Below are positions 16,548-25,159 of a DNA stretch of 64,000 nt, in pieces (within the stretch, counting starts at the first letter, position 1; every line of letters starts with the position of its first letter). The notes beneath the pieces were generated by a model. The model searched no databases. It saw only the letters and a list, made by a program, of their open reading frames with translations, and had not been told where the DNA came from. Origin of the DNA: FEB-7 sp963698265 (GTDB lineage Bacteria; Pseudomonadota; Gammaproteobacteria; Burkholderiales; Usitatibacteraceae); contig CAVOQC010000002.1 in NCBI GenBank assembly GCA_963698265.1, forward strand, positions 372,001-436,000. Reading direction: 5' to 3'. The translations under genes and the position numbers were made by a program.

Positions 16548-17090
16548 ATGAATCTCGACCGCGTCGACGCCGGCAAGGACCTGCCCAACGACTTCAACGT
16601 CATCATCGAAATCCCGATGAATGCCGACCCGATCAAGTACGAGATCGACAAGGCCACGGGCGCGCTCTTCGTCGACCGCTTCGTGCAGACGGCGATGCAT
16701 TACCCGTGCAACTACGGCTACATCCCGCACACGCTCGCCGACGACGGCGATCCCACGGATGTGCTCGTGGTCACGCCCTTCGCGTTGATGCCCGGCGTGG
16801 TGGTGCGCTGCCGCCCCATCGGCATGCTGAAGATGAGCGACGAGGGGGGCGGCGACACCAAGCTCCTCGCCGTGCCCATCGACAAGCTGACGCCCCTTTA
16901 CCGCGACATCGAGACGCCGCGCGACCTGCCGCGCATGCTGCTCGACCAGATCACGCACTTCTTTGCGCACTACAAGGATCTCGAGGCCGGCAAGTGGGTG
17001 CGGATCGAGGGCTGGGTGGGCCCGGAGGAGGCGAAGGCCGAGATCCTCACGAGCGTGAAGCGCTACAAGGCCCCGAAAAAGGCGAAGTGA
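16548..17090 (+). CDS. ppa: Inorganic pyrophosphatase
   Basis: A 180-residue family I soluble pyrophosphatase that hydrolyses PPi from biosynthetic reactions. The signature DDGDPTDVLV holds the metal-binding aspartates; other conserved parts are NVIIEIPMNADPIKYEIDKA, FVDRF, MHYPCNYGYIPHTL and HFFAHYKDLEAGKWV. The length is normal for bacteria. The ATG has a good ribosome-binding site (GAAGGAAAGCC). The downstream DUF1223 gene follows after 38 bases. Confidence 0.97.
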   Translation: MNLDRVDAGKDLPNDFNVIIEIPMNADPIKYEIDKATGALFVDRFVQTAMHYPCNYGYIPHTLADDGDPTDVLVVTPFALMPGVVVRCRPIGMLKMSDEGGGDTKLLAVPIDKLTPLYRDIETPRDLPRMLLDQITHFFAHYKDLEAGKWVRIEGWVGPEEAKAEILTSVKRYKAPKKAK

Positions 17091-17128
17091 CGTGTAACTT
17101 CCGCCGCCGCCGGCGCGAATTCACGGTC

Positions 17129-17893
17129 ATGATCGCACGCCTCGTCCTCGCCGCGAGCCTCGCCGCACTCTCCGCCCCGGCCCTCGGGGCGGCGTGCACC
17201 GCGCAGTCCGGCCCGCAGCCCGCGGCACTCCTCGAGCTCTATACCTCCGAGGGCTGCAGCAGTTGCCCGCCCGCGGACCGGTGGTTCTCGCGGCTCGACC
17301 TCGCAGGCGAGGCAAAGCGGGTCGTGCCGCTCGCCTTCCACGTGGAGTACTGGGACTACATCGGCTGGAGGGACCGCTTCGCCGATCCCGCGTGGAGCGC
17401 TCGGCAGCGCGAAGCCGTGCGCCGGGCCGGCGGAAGGACCGTCTACACGCCGCAGGTGATGCGAAACGGGCGGGACTTCCCGCGCTGGCACGCGGCCGGC
17501 GCGCTGGCGAAGGCCGAGTCCGGCGACGTCGCCTCGACCGTGACGATCGCGCTTCGCCTGGAATCCACGCCCGCGGGCCTCGCGGTGGCCGCCGACGCCG
17601 GCCCTTCGGGCGCGGCGCCGGTCCGGGGCGAACTCTTCGTGGCACTCACGGAGAACCGGCTCGCGAGCACGGTGCGCGCCGGCGAGAACCGCGGCAAGGC
17701 GCTTTCCCACGACCATGTGGTGCGGCGGCTCGTCCCGCTCGGCGCCCTGGGTGCTCGCGCGGGCACCTTCCGGCACGTCTTTGCGCTGGCCTCCGACTGG
17801 AAGTCCGCCGATCTCGCCGTCGCCGCGTTCGTGCAGGACGCGCGCACGGGCGAGGTGCTGCAGGCCCTGCGCCTCGCGAACTGCGCCGGCTGA
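17129..17893 (+). CDS. Secreted DUF1223 (thioredoxin-like) protein
   Basis: A 254-residue protein with a Sec signal peptide (MIARLVLAASLAALSAPALG, cut near AACTAQ). The mature part is a DUF1223 domain with the redox-like motif SEGCSSCPPADRW, then AFHVEYWDYIGWRDRFADP and YTPQVMRNGRDF; the thioredoxin-type fold suggests thiol chemistry in the periplasm, but no activity is proven for the family. The first ATG after the ppa stop with a plausible signal peptide was chosen. It converges on the GH15 gene, with 4 bases between stops. Confidence 0.85.
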   Translation: MIARLVLAASLAALSAPALGAACTAQSGPQPAALLELYTSEGCSSCPPADRWFSRLDLAGEAKRVVPLAFHVEYWDYIGWRDRFADPAWSARQREAVRRAGGRTVYTPQVMRNGRDFPRWHAAGALAKAESGDVASTVTIALRLESTPAGLAVAADAGPSGAAPVRGELFVALTENRLASTVRAGENRGKALSHDHVVRRLVPLGALGARAGTFRHVFALASDWKSADLAVAAFVQDARTGEVLQALRLANCAG

Positions 17894-17897
17894 AGCC

Positions 17898-19682
17898 TCA
17901 GTAGGCGTCGTCCCAGGAGATGCTCAGCCGCGTGGCGCTGTTGATGAGCCCCACCATGCTGTAGGTCTGCGGGAAGTTGCCCCACAGCTCTCCGGATACG
18001 GGATTGATGTCCTCGGACAGGAGCCCCAGCCGGTTGCGGGTGGCGAGGGCGGCCACGAAGCGCTCGCGCGCCTCGTCACGCCGGCCGAGGGCGGCGAGTG
18101 CGTCGATGTACCAGAACGTGCACACCAGGAACGCGTTGGCCGGCTTTCCGAAATCGTCGGGCTGGGTGTAGCGGAAGACGAAATCGCCGCGCAGGAGATC
18201 GCGCTCGACCGCGGCGACGGTGCTCGCGAAGCGCGGATCGTCCGCCTCGAGGAAGCCGAGTTCGGCGAGCAGCAGCAAGCTCGCGTCGAGGCCGTCGCCG
18301 TCGAAGGTGGCCACGAAGCTGCCGCGCCGCGAGGACCACGCCCGCTCGCTGATCACCGCGTGGATGCGGTCGGCCTCCTTCCGCCAGCGGCCCGCGGGCT
18401 CGGTGATGCCGAGCCGACGCGCGATCTTGGCGAGCCGGTCGCACGCCACCCAGCACATCACGCTCGAGAAGGTGTGCACGTGCGCCGAGCCGCGCAGCTC
18501 CCACAGGCCCGCGTCGGGCTGGTCGAAGATCTCCGCGGCCTGTTCGCCCAGGAACTCCAGGCGGCGGAAGAGCCCCTCGTTGCCCACGGCGGCGAGCCGC
18601 CGGTCGAAGAAGGCGTGGGTGGCCGCGAGAATCGTGGAGCCGTACACGTCGTTCTGGACCTGCTGGTAGGCCTGGTTGCCGATGCGCACCGGCCCCATGC
18701 CGCGGTAGCCGGGCAGGGAGTCGACGATGCGCTCCTCGATCTCCGGGCGCCCGCTGATCCGGTAGACCGGCTGCAGGTGCCCGCCGCTGCGCGAGGCGAC
18801 GTTGATGATGTAGCCCAGGTAGCGCTCCATCATCCGCGTCGCGTTCAGGCGGTTCAGCGCGCTCACGACGAAATAGGCGTCGCGCAGCCAGCAGAAGCGG
18901 TAGTCCCAGTTGCGCCCGCTGTCGGGGGATTCCGGAATCGAGGTCGTGAGCGCGGCGATCATCGCGCCGGTGTCGTCGTACGCGGCGAGCTTCAGGGTGA
19001 TCGCCGCGCGGATGATCTCGTCCTGCCACTCGAAGGGCAGCGACAGGTCGCGCACCCAGTTGTGCCAGTAGTCGACCGTGAGCTCCAGGTAGCGGCGCGT
19101 GACTTCCGCCACGCCGCCCTGCAGCGTTTCGTCCTGCCCCATCAGGAAGGCCACGGGATCGCGCAGGACGAAGGGCATCTCCTCGAGGATGGCGGTGATC
19201 GAGCAGTCCGTGGTGAGGCGAAGCGTGTTTCCCGAGCCCACGTAACGGATGTGGTTGGAGCCCGAGGTCACGTCCGGGCGCCGGCGGCCGTAGTCGTCCC
19301 CGGGGCGCATGCGCACCTTGATCCTGGGGCTTCCCGCGATGGGGGTCACCACGCGCACGAGCTGGGCGGGGCTGAAGAGCCGGCCGAACTGGCGGAAGCG
19401 CGGCGCGAAGTCGATGATCTCGATCGCGCCGCCGCGGTCGTCGTAGAGGCGCGTCCGGAGCACAGGCGTATTGGGCAGGTACTCCTGCTCGGTGCGCACC
19501 TGCCAATCGAGCTCGACGCCCATGAAGCCGAAGGCGTCGTCGCCGTCGCGCTCGCGCAGCAGCGAGCAAAAGACCGCGTCGGCGTCGAAGCGCGGCAGGC
19601 ACGCCCACGCGATTTCTCCCACCTCGTCGACCAGCGCGCCAACGCTGCAGTTGCCGATGACGCCGAGTTCGAGGCTTCTCAT
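17898..19682 (-). CDS. Glycoside hydrolase family 15 protein (glucoamylase/trehalase type)
   Basis: A 594-residue cytoplasmic protein. Residues 1 to about 215 are the beta-rich N-terminal domain of bacterial GH15 enzymes (LGVIGNCSVGALVDEVGEIAWACLPRFD shown by GNCSVGALVDEVGEIAW), and about 220-590 is the (alpha/alpha)6 catalytic barrel with SPDSGRNWDYRFCWLRDAYF and QNDVYGSTI. GH15 members with this N-terminus include glucoamylases and bacterial trehalases. It is the last gene of the trehalose operon, 18 bases after otsB, so trehalose or a related alpha-glucoside is the likely substrate; the exact activity cannot be read from sequence. Confidence 0.88.
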   Translation of the reverse strand: MRSLELGVIGNCSVGALVDEVGEIAWACLPRFDADAVFCSLLRERDGDDAFGFMGVELDWQVRTEQEYLPNTPVLRTRLYDDRGGAIEIIDFAPRFRQFGRLFSPAQLVRVVTPIAGSPRIKVRMRPGDDYGRRRPDVTSGSNHIRYVGSGNTLRLTTDCSITAILEEMPFVLRDPVAFLMGQDETLQGGVAEVTRRYLELTVDYWHNWVRDLSLPFEWQDEIIRAAITLKLAAYDDTGAMIAALTTSIPESPDSGRNWDYRFCWLRDAYFVVSALNRLNATRMMERYLGYIINVASRSGGHLQPVYRISGRPEIEERIVDSLPGYRGMGPVRIGNQAYQQVQNDVYGSTILAATHAFFDRRLAAVGNEGLFRRLEFLGEQAAEIFDQPDAGLWELRGSAHVHTFSSVMCWVACDRLAKIARRLGITEPAGRWRKEADRIHAVISERAWSSRRGSFVATFDGDGLDASLLLLAELGFLEADDPRFASTVAAVERDLLRGDFVFRYTQPDDFGKPANAFLVCTFWYIDALAALGRRDEARERFVAALATRNRLGLLSEDINPVSGELWGNFPQTYSMVGLINSATRLSISWDDAY

Positions 19683-19700
19683 GGTTCCCCCTTCCGCGCC

Positions 19701-20486
19701 CTAGCGGCCAGCCCGCTCCGCGAATTCGGCGAGCCATTCCCGCACCTGGTCGGCGCCGGCGAGCCGCCAGCGCGCGTGCGTGTGACCCGGGCCGACCTTG
19801 ACGGTCAAGCCGGCGCGGGCGTTGACGAGGCCGAAGCCCAGCTCGTCGGTGAGGTCGTCGCCGACGAAGACCGGCACGCGGCCCGCGAAGGGCGCCTCGG
19901 CGAGGAACTCCGCGATCGCCGTGCCCTTGTCGCGGCCGCTTGGGCGGACCTCGAAGACGAACTTGCCGCCCTGCAGCTCGAACTCGTCGCCCAGCGCGGC
20001 GAGCACGCGGCGCGCCTCGCGTTCAGCGTCCTTCGCGAGGGCCGGCGCGTTTCGGTAGTGGAGGGCGAGGCTCGTGCCCTTCTCCTCGAGGAGCAGGCCG
20101 GGGTTCGCGGCCACGAAGCGGCGCAGTTCCTCCGCCGGGCCGTGCAGGCGGGAGGCGAGCGGAGCATGGAAATGCATCGAGCCGTCCACGGAGCGGCGCT
20201 CCGCGCCGTGCTGGCCGGCGATGGCGAAGCGGTCCGGCGCGAAGAGCTGGTCGAGATCGGCGATGGAGCGGCCGCTGATCAGCGCGAGGGCCCCGGAGGC
20301 CGCGTCGCGCAGGCCCTCGAGGATCGCGCGCAGCGGCGCGTCGACCTTCACGGCGTCGGGTTGGTCCTCGTGGTGCACGAGCGTGCCGTCGAAGTCGAGG
20401 AAGATCGCCATGCCCGCTTCGAGCGCCGGGGCGCCGTCCACGACCCGGTCTTTCGCCGCTCCCGAATCGTTGCGCGCCCCGGTCAT
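19701..20486 (-). CDS. otsB: Trehalose-6-phosphate phosphatase
   Basis: A 261-residue HAD-superfamily phosphatase that dephosphorylates trehalose-6-phosphate. Motif I is FLDFDGTLV, motif II LISGRSIADLDQL, and motif IV VFVGDDLTDELGF; GQHGAERR and FELQGGKFVFEVRPSGRDKG are typical of OtsB. The ATG at 20486 has GGGAAA seven bases upstream. It lies between otsA (35 bases upstream) and the GH15 gene (18 bases downstream) in one operon. Confidence 0.93.
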   Translation of the reverse strand: MTGARNDSGAAKDRVVDGAPALEAGMAIFLDFDGTLVHHEDQPDAVKVDAPLRAILEGLRDAASGALALISGRSIADLDQLFAPDRFAIAGQHGAERRSVDGSMHFHAPLASRLHGPAEELRRFVAANPGLLLEEKGTSLALHYRNAPALAKDAEREARRVLAALGDEFELQGGKFVFEVRPSGRDKGTAIAEFLAEAPFAGRVPVFVGDDLTDELGFGLVNARAGLTVKVGPGHTHARWRLAGADQVREWLAEFAERAGR

Positions 20487-20521
20487 GTCATTTCCCTTTC
20501 GCGCCCGTGGCAGGGACGCCG

Positions 20522-22777
20522 TCAGTTGCGCCTTGGTCCGGCGGCCTGGACGGCGACGCGCGGGCCGGCCGAGAGGCTGCTGCGGTTGCGCATGCGCGCC
20601 GCGTCGAGGAGCATGCGCCCGGCCCAGCGGTACACGTTGAACTCCTGGAGGAGCCCGCGCATGCTGCGCATCCGCGCGCGCTGCTCGTCGGGCGGCATCA
20701 TGAGCGCAGTCTTGACCGCCGCGGCGCATTGCTCGGTGTCGTAGGGGTTCACGATCAGCGCCTCGGGCAGCTCGCGGGCCGCGCCGGCGAACTGCGAGAG
20801 GATCAGCACGCCGCGCTCGTCCTCGCGGGTGGCCACATACTCCTTCGCGACCAGGTTCATGCCGTCGTGCAGGCTCGAGACGAAGCAGAAGTCGGCGGCG
20901 CGGTAAAACGTGTAGACACGGTTGGAGTCGTGGTGCTGGATGCGCAGGTCGATGGGCTTGCAGGCCGGGGAGCCGAAGCGGTGGTTGATGCGCCCGGCGG
21001 CGGCGCGCACGCGCGCGTCCAGCGACTGGTACTCGTCGATGCTCGCCCGGCTGGGCGCGGCGATCTGCACGAAGGAGAGCTTGCCGACCCAGTCGGGGTT
21101 GAGCTCGAGGAAGCGCTCGATGCCCGCGAAGCGCTCGAGGATGCCCTTCGTGTAGTCGAGGCGGTCTACTCCCACGCCGAGGCGGACTTCGTCCGCGAGG
21201 CCCAGCTCCTCGCGGATCGCCTTGCGGCACTCCTCCACCGGCGCCATGTTGGCGAGGCCCTGCAGCGGCCACTCGATCGAGATCGGATAGCGATGGACCT
21301 CGGTCGCCTCCCCGCCGTAGGAGATGCTGAAGCTCTCGCGGTCCACGCGCGCTTCCATGTAGGTGTCCACGGTGTCGAAGAAGTTGTTGCAGTGGAACTG
21401 CGTGTGGAAGCCGAGTATGGAGGAGCCGAGCATCCCGTCGAGGAGCTCGTTGCGCCACGGGCAGACGCCGAAGGCCTCGGGGTTGGGCCAGGGGATGTGC
21501 CAGAAGGTGATGATGGTCGCCTCGGGGAGCTGCTCGCGGATCATCCGGGGCAGCAGCGCGAAGTGATAGTCCTGGACGAGCACGATGGGATTCTTCGTGC
21601 GCGATTCCGACACGACCGTGTCCGCGAAACGCTGGTTCACCGTGCGGTAGTACTCCCAGTCGGAGGCCCGGAACACAGGGCGGGTGTGCGCGATGTGGCA
21701 GAGCGGCCACAGGCCCTCGTTCGCGAAGCCGTAGTAGTAGCCGGCCTCCTCCTCCTTCGTGAGCCAGACGCGGCGGATCTGGTACGAGGGGTTGTCCGGC
21801 GGGACCCGCACGTGGTCCTTGTCGTCGACCACTTCGCGGTCTGCGGTGCCGGCCCCGTGCGCGATCCAGGTGCCCGAGCACGCGCGCATCACGGGCTCCA
21901 GCGAGGTGATCAGGCCGCTCGCGGGACGCAGCACCTCGATGCGGTCGCCCTGGCGGACGTGGATGTAGGGCTCGCGGTTGGAGACGATCAGGATCTCGTC
22001 GCCCTTCAGGTCCTCGCGCAGGATCGTGCGCAGCGTCTCCGGCGCCCAGCTGATCTGCGACTCGTCGCGCATCCGGCGCTCGGTCTCCAGGTCGCGCACC
22101 AGCGCCTCGAGGTCGCGGGCGATGGGATTGAGCGCTTTCGAGGACTGCGTCGGCCGCTGGGCGAGGGCCTGCCCGCGGATCAGCGCCTTGATGCTCGCGA
22201 CCCACCCGCGCCACGAAAGCTCCGCGATCACCACGGTGATGAGCGCGATCACCGCGGCGATCGCCGCGAAGAGGTAGACCAGGTACTTGCGGGTATCCGC
22301 GCTCCTGCGCTCGACGAAGCTCATGTCGTGGACGACGATCAGCTCTCCCGTGTTCGTCCCGTTCACCACGACCGGCGTCGTCGCCACGTGCAGCGGCCCG
22401 CTCGGCAGCTTGAGGACGTGCCCGTGCTCCTCGCGCGGCGAGCCAGGCGGCCGGCAGGCGATGTCCCGCGGCAGCGTCGCGGTGCCGTAGGCGAGCTTGC
22501 CGGTCGCGTCGCAGAACCCGATCGCGTAGAGGCGCTCGTCCTGGAGGATGCGGGTGAAGAACGATTCCAGGCGCTGCGAGCGGACCTTCTCCTTCGCGTC
22601 GTCGGCGAGGAGCTCCGAGAGCGGCTCCTGCACCGCCGTGGCGATGAGGTGCGTGCGGCTGTCCAGGTCGCGCACGAACCACTTGAGCGTCTGGTCGTCG
22701 ACGAGCGGGGCTACGCCGTAGGCGATCGCGCCCAGGGCCAGGATGAGGGGAAGGATGAAGCGAAGGGAGAGCCGCAT
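20522..22777 (-). CDS. otsA: Membrane-anchored trehalose-6-phosphate synthase with an N-terminal sensor-like domain
   Basis: A 751-residue protein, about 280 longer than ordinary OtsA. Residues 7-24 are a membrane segment, 25-164 a periplasmic region, 165-186 a second membrane segment and 187-258 a charged helical linker resembling a HAMP plus coiled coil. From about 259 the GT20 synthase begins (ILIVSNREPY) and includes QDYHFALLPRM, FWHIPWPNPEAF, GVDRLDYTKGILERF with the substrate-binding Arg and Lys, and SLHDGMNLVAKEYVA. It joins UDP-glucose and glucose-6-phosphate to trehalose-6-phosphate. The layout suggests an envelope signal such as osmotic stress could act directly on the enzyme; that is inference. 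A possible -10 (TACAAT at 22879-22884) lies about 100 bases upstream. Confidence 0.92.
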   Translation of the reverse strand: MRLSLRFILPLILALGAIAYGVAPLVDDQTLKWFVRDLDSRTHLIATAVQEPLSELLADDAKEKVRSQRLESFFTRILQDERLYAIGFCDATGKLAYGTATLPRDIACRPPGSPREEHGHVLKLPSGPLHVATTPVVVNGTNTGELIVVHDMSFVERRSADTRKYLVYLFAAIAAVIALITVVIAELSWRGWVASIKALIRGQALAQRPTQSSKALNPIARDLEALVRDLETERRMRDESQISWAPETLRTILREDLKGDEILIVSNREPYIHVRQGDRIEVLRPASGLITSLEPVMRACSGTWIAHGAGTADREVVDDKDHVRVPPDNPSYQIRRVWLTKEEEAGYYYGFANEGLWPLCHIAHTRPVFRASDWEYYRTVNQRFADTVVSESRTKNPIVLVQDYHFALLPRMIREQLPEATIITFWHIPWPNPEAFGVCPWRNELLDGMLGSSILGFHTQFHCNNFFDTVDTYMEARVDRESFSISYGGEATEVHRYPISIEWPLQGLANMAPVEECRKAIREELGLADEVRLGVGVDRLDYTKGILERFAGIERFLELNPDWVGKLSFVQIAAPSRASIDEYQSLDARVRAAAGRINHRFGSPACKPIDLRIQHHDSNRVYTFYRAADFCFVSSLHDGMNLVAKEYVATREDERGVLILSQFAGAARELPEALIVNPYDTEQCAAAVKTALMMPPDEQRARMRSMRGLLQEFNVYRWAGRMLLDAARMRNRSSLSAGPRVAVQAAGPRRN

Positions 22778-22928
22778 GAGTCCGGTGCCGGTTGTAGCGT
22801 CCCGCGCGGGCCCGGCGCGTAGGGTGCGATGGCCCGCTGCGAGGCCCCCGGCGTTTTCGCGAGAGGATGAAGGCCTCCATTGTATCGCCTTGGGGATGCG
22901 AAGGCACCCGCCCGGCCCCGCGGCGGGC

Positions 22929-23813
22929 TCAGTCCACGGGTGTGGCGACCGGCCTCCTCAGCCCCGGCACGGCGAGCAGCACGAGGGCTGCGCCGATGAG
23001 CGCCATGCCGAAGAGCTCGTGGGGCGGCGGTTGCTCGCCCAACTGCAGCCACGAGGCGATCACGGCGATGACGGGAATGGCGAGCGTGTTGAGCCCGGTG
23101 ATGCCCGCCGGCGCATGCGACAGGACGTAGGTCCACAGCCACCAGCCGCCCGCGGTCGCGAACACCGTGGAGTAGGCCAGGGCGATCGCGTATTCCCCGT
23201 TCCAGCGCGGCGCCTCGTGCGGATGGAAGATCGACAGCAGCACGAGCGGCACGGAGCCGAAGGCGAGCTGCCACGCGGTGAACGTGAGCGGCTCGGCGTC
23301 CTTCGTGGGCCAGCGCTTCGACATCACCGCGGCTAGCGCCCAGACGGCGCCCGCGGCCACGGCGAGCAGGCTCGCCTCGAGGCTCGTGAGGCGCCACGGC
23401 GAGACGATGAGCACGAGGCCCGCGAAGGCGAGCCCGACCGAGAGCCACTGCGCGCCGCGCATGCGCTCGCCGATCAGGAAGTGCGCGAACACGATCATCC
23501 AGAAGGGCATCGTGTAGGTGAGTACCGAGGTCTTTCCCGGGCCGGCCGAGAGGAGCGCGAAGTGCGTGAGCATCACGAAGGCGCCCACTTGCACGAAGCC
23601 GAGCACGATCGCCATCCGGTACCGCTCGAGCGTGAGCCTGCGCCCGGTGGCGGCGATCAGCGCGAAGAGGAGAAGCGAGCCGAGCACGACCCGCTCGGCG
23701 GCAAAATCGAAGGGATGCGCGTGCCGCAGCGCGATCTTCATCACGATCCACGAATAGCCCCAGATCGCGCACATGGCGGCCATGGCGGCGATCGGTGCGG
23801 AGCGGGAGTTCAT
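22929..23813 (-). CDS. EamA/DMT-family transporter
   Basis: A 294-residue inner-membrane protein with about ten hydrophobic segments arranged as two EamA repeats (residues about 8-135 and 145-280). Family markers are IWGYSWIVMKIAL near the start, LTHFALLSAGPGKTSVLTYTMPFW at the end of the first repeat, and AGITGLNTLAIPVIAVIASW in the second. Such proteins export amino acids, nucleobases or other small metabolites; the substrate cannot be told. It is divergent from the acetyltransferase at 23855 with only 41 bases between start codons, so the promoters overlap. Confidence 0.88.
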   Translation of the reverse strand: MNSRSAPIAAMAAMCAIWGYSWIVMKIALRHAHPFDFAAERVVLGSLLLFALIAATGRRLTLERYRMAIVLGFVQVGAFVMLTHFALLSAGPGKTSVLTYTMPFWMIVFAHFLIGERMRGAQWLSVGLAFAGLVLIVSPWRLTSLEASLLAVAAGAVWALAAVMSKRWPTKDAEPLTFTAWQLAFGSVPLVLLSIFHPHEAPRWNGEYAIALAYSTVFATAGGWWLWTYVLSHAPAGITGLNTLAIPVIAVIASWLQLGEQPPPHELFGMALIGAALVLLAVPGLRRPVATPVD

Positions 23814-23824
23814 TGCGGGGCGGG

Positions 23825-23830
23825 TAGAAT
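23825..23830 (+). promoter_or_regulatory. Candidate -10 box for the ElaA-like acetyltransferase
   Basis: TAGAAT lies 9 bases before an in-frame TTG and 24 bases before the ATG at 23855. The mRNA would have a very short leader and no Shine-Dalgarno sequence. Confidence 0.35.
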
Positions 23831-23854
23831 CGCGACGAGTTGCGACTCTACACC

Positions 23855-24289
23855 ATGGCGAACGCTCCCGATTTCCGCATCCGCCTCGTCGCCTGGCACG
23901 ACGCTTCCGCCGTGCTGGCGCGCATCCGCACGGCGGTTTTCGTGGTGGAGCAGAACGTGCCCGCGGAGATCGAGATCGACGGGCGCGATGGCGAATGTGC
24001 CCATGCGCTGGCCGAGAGCGCGGCGGGCGAGGTCATCGGCACGGGGCGCCTCATGCCCGACGGGCGCATCGGGCGCATGGCCGTTCTCGCTTCCTGGCGC
24101 GGCCGGGGCGTGGGCGCGGCGATACTGGAAGCCCTGCGGGCCGAGGCGAGGCGGAGGGGCCTTCGCGAGACCTACCTGCATGCGCAGTCGCACGCGCGGG
24201 ACTTCTACGCGCGCCACGGCTACGCGGTCGAGGGCGAGGAGTACCTGGAGGCCGGCATCCCCCACGTCGGCATGCGCGCGCGCGCCTGA
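23855..24289 (+). CDS. GNAT-family N-acetyltransferase (ElaA-like)
   Basis: A 144-residue acetyltransferase. The N-terminal pattern FRIRLVAWHDASAVLARIRTAVFVVEQNVP is that of ElaA/YjcF-type GNAT proteins, and the acetyl-CoA loop is GRMAVLASWRGRGVGAAIL. Near the end, HAQSHARDFYARHGYAVEGEEY is the second typical GNAT segment. The target is unknown. I chose the ATG at 23855 because family members begin a few residues before the first strand; a TTG at 23840 in frame is an alternative. It converges on ygfZ, separated by a copy of the GGGGAGCGTCCCC repeat. Confidence 0.85.
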   Translation: MANAPDFRIRLVAWHDASAVLARIRTAVFVVEQNVPAEIEIDGRDGECAHALAESAAGEVIGTGRLMPDGRIGRMAVLASWRGRGVGAAILEALRAEARRRGLRETYLHAQSHARDFYARHGYAVEGEEYLEAGIPHVGMRARA

Positions 24290-24298
24290 CCGTAAATC

Positions 24299-24311
24299 GG
24301 GGAGCGTCCCC
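24299..24311. repeat. Copy of the GGGGAGCGTCCCC repeat core between converging genes
   Basis: The 13-base core GGGGAGCGTCCCC is nearly self-complementary and is followed by TTTCAGGGGAAGG, so a hairpin can form on either strand. The TGA stop of ygfZ (24314-24316) lies just beside it. It probably ends transcription of both converging genes. Confidence 0.55.
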
Positions 24312-24313
24312 TT

Positions 24314-25159
24314 TCAGGGGAAGGCATACGGCAGCGGCTGGATGGCGAGCGCGGGACCGGCGAGCGAGCCGTGGCGCAGGTTCTTCTGCCCGATCGCCTC
24401 GAGCTGCGCGACCACCAGCGCCTCGAAGCCGCCGCCGGGCGAAGGCGCCACGTTGGCGACCGTGCCCGCGGACTGGTCCCCGAAGGACTCGCTGTAGACG
24501 CGGTCGCCCGGAACGAGGGGCGTGGCCGAGTGCACGCGCACGGCGCGCTTCTTGAGGATGCCGCGATACTGAGTGCGGGCGACGATCTCCTGGCCGGGGT
24601 AGCAGCCCTTCTTGAAGTTGACGCCCCCCACCAGCTCGTAGTTGGCCATCTGCGGCACGAACTCCTCCTGCGTGCCCGGGACGACCTGCACCACGCCGTC
24701 GCGGATGAGGGACAGCGTCCAGTCGTCGAGCGTGGCGGGCTGCCCCTCGGGCGCGGCGCCGAATGCGACCGCCCGTGACTCGCCCAGGCGGAAGACACCG
24801 GGCGGCAAATCCCCGCCCCACAGGCCGAAGCGCGGCGTGGCGGCGGAGACATCCTCCACGGTCACCTTCGAGCGCAGGACGAACATGCGCAGGCGCTTGG
24901 CGATCGCCTCGGCGAAGGCGGCGGGAAAGAGGAGGAGGTAGCCCCCGGCGTCGCGCGCGAGGATGAAGGTCGCGAGGAGCCGCCCCTTGGGCGTGCACCA
25001 GCCGGTCCACTGGGCGCCGCCCACGCCGAGCGCCTTCACGTCGCTGGTGAACTGCCGGTGCAGGAAATCCGCCGCCTCGTCACCCGAAACGCGAAGGAGC
25101 GCGTTGGAGGATGCGAGGTCGCAGACGTTGGGAAGGGCGGATTTCATCGGGGTGGACAT
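24314..25159 (-). CDS. ygfZ: Folate-binding protein YgfZ (tRNA-modifying / Fe-S cluster protein)
   Basis: A 281-residue member of the GcvT/YgfZ family, which uses folate to help maintain certain Fe-S enzymes. The family signature Lys-Gly-Cys-Tyr-x-Gly-Gln-Glu is present as KKGCYPGQEIVARTQYRGIL, preceded by MANYELVGGVNF. The N-terminal half includes DFLHRQFTSDV and TPKGRLLATFILARD. The start could be the ATG at 25159 or the one at 25147. The first shares its bases with the ATG of the opposite-strand ygfX gene (CATG), an exceptionally tight divergent pair. In E. coli ygfZ and ygfX are also neighbours. Confidence 0.93.
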   Translation of the reverse strand: MSTPMKSALPNVCDLASSNALLRVSGDEAADFLHRQFTSDVKALGVGGAQWTGWCTPKGRLLATFILARDAGGYLLLFPAAFAEAIAKRLRMFVLRSKVTVEDVSAATPRFGLWGGDLPPGVFRLGESRAVAFGAAPEGQPATLDDWTLSLIRDGVVQVVPGTQEEFVPQMANYELVGGVNFKKGCYPGQEIVARTQYRGILKKRAVRVHSATPLVPGDRVYSESFGDQSAGTVANVAPSPGGGFEALVVAQLEAIGQKNLRHGSLAGPALAIQPLPYAFP

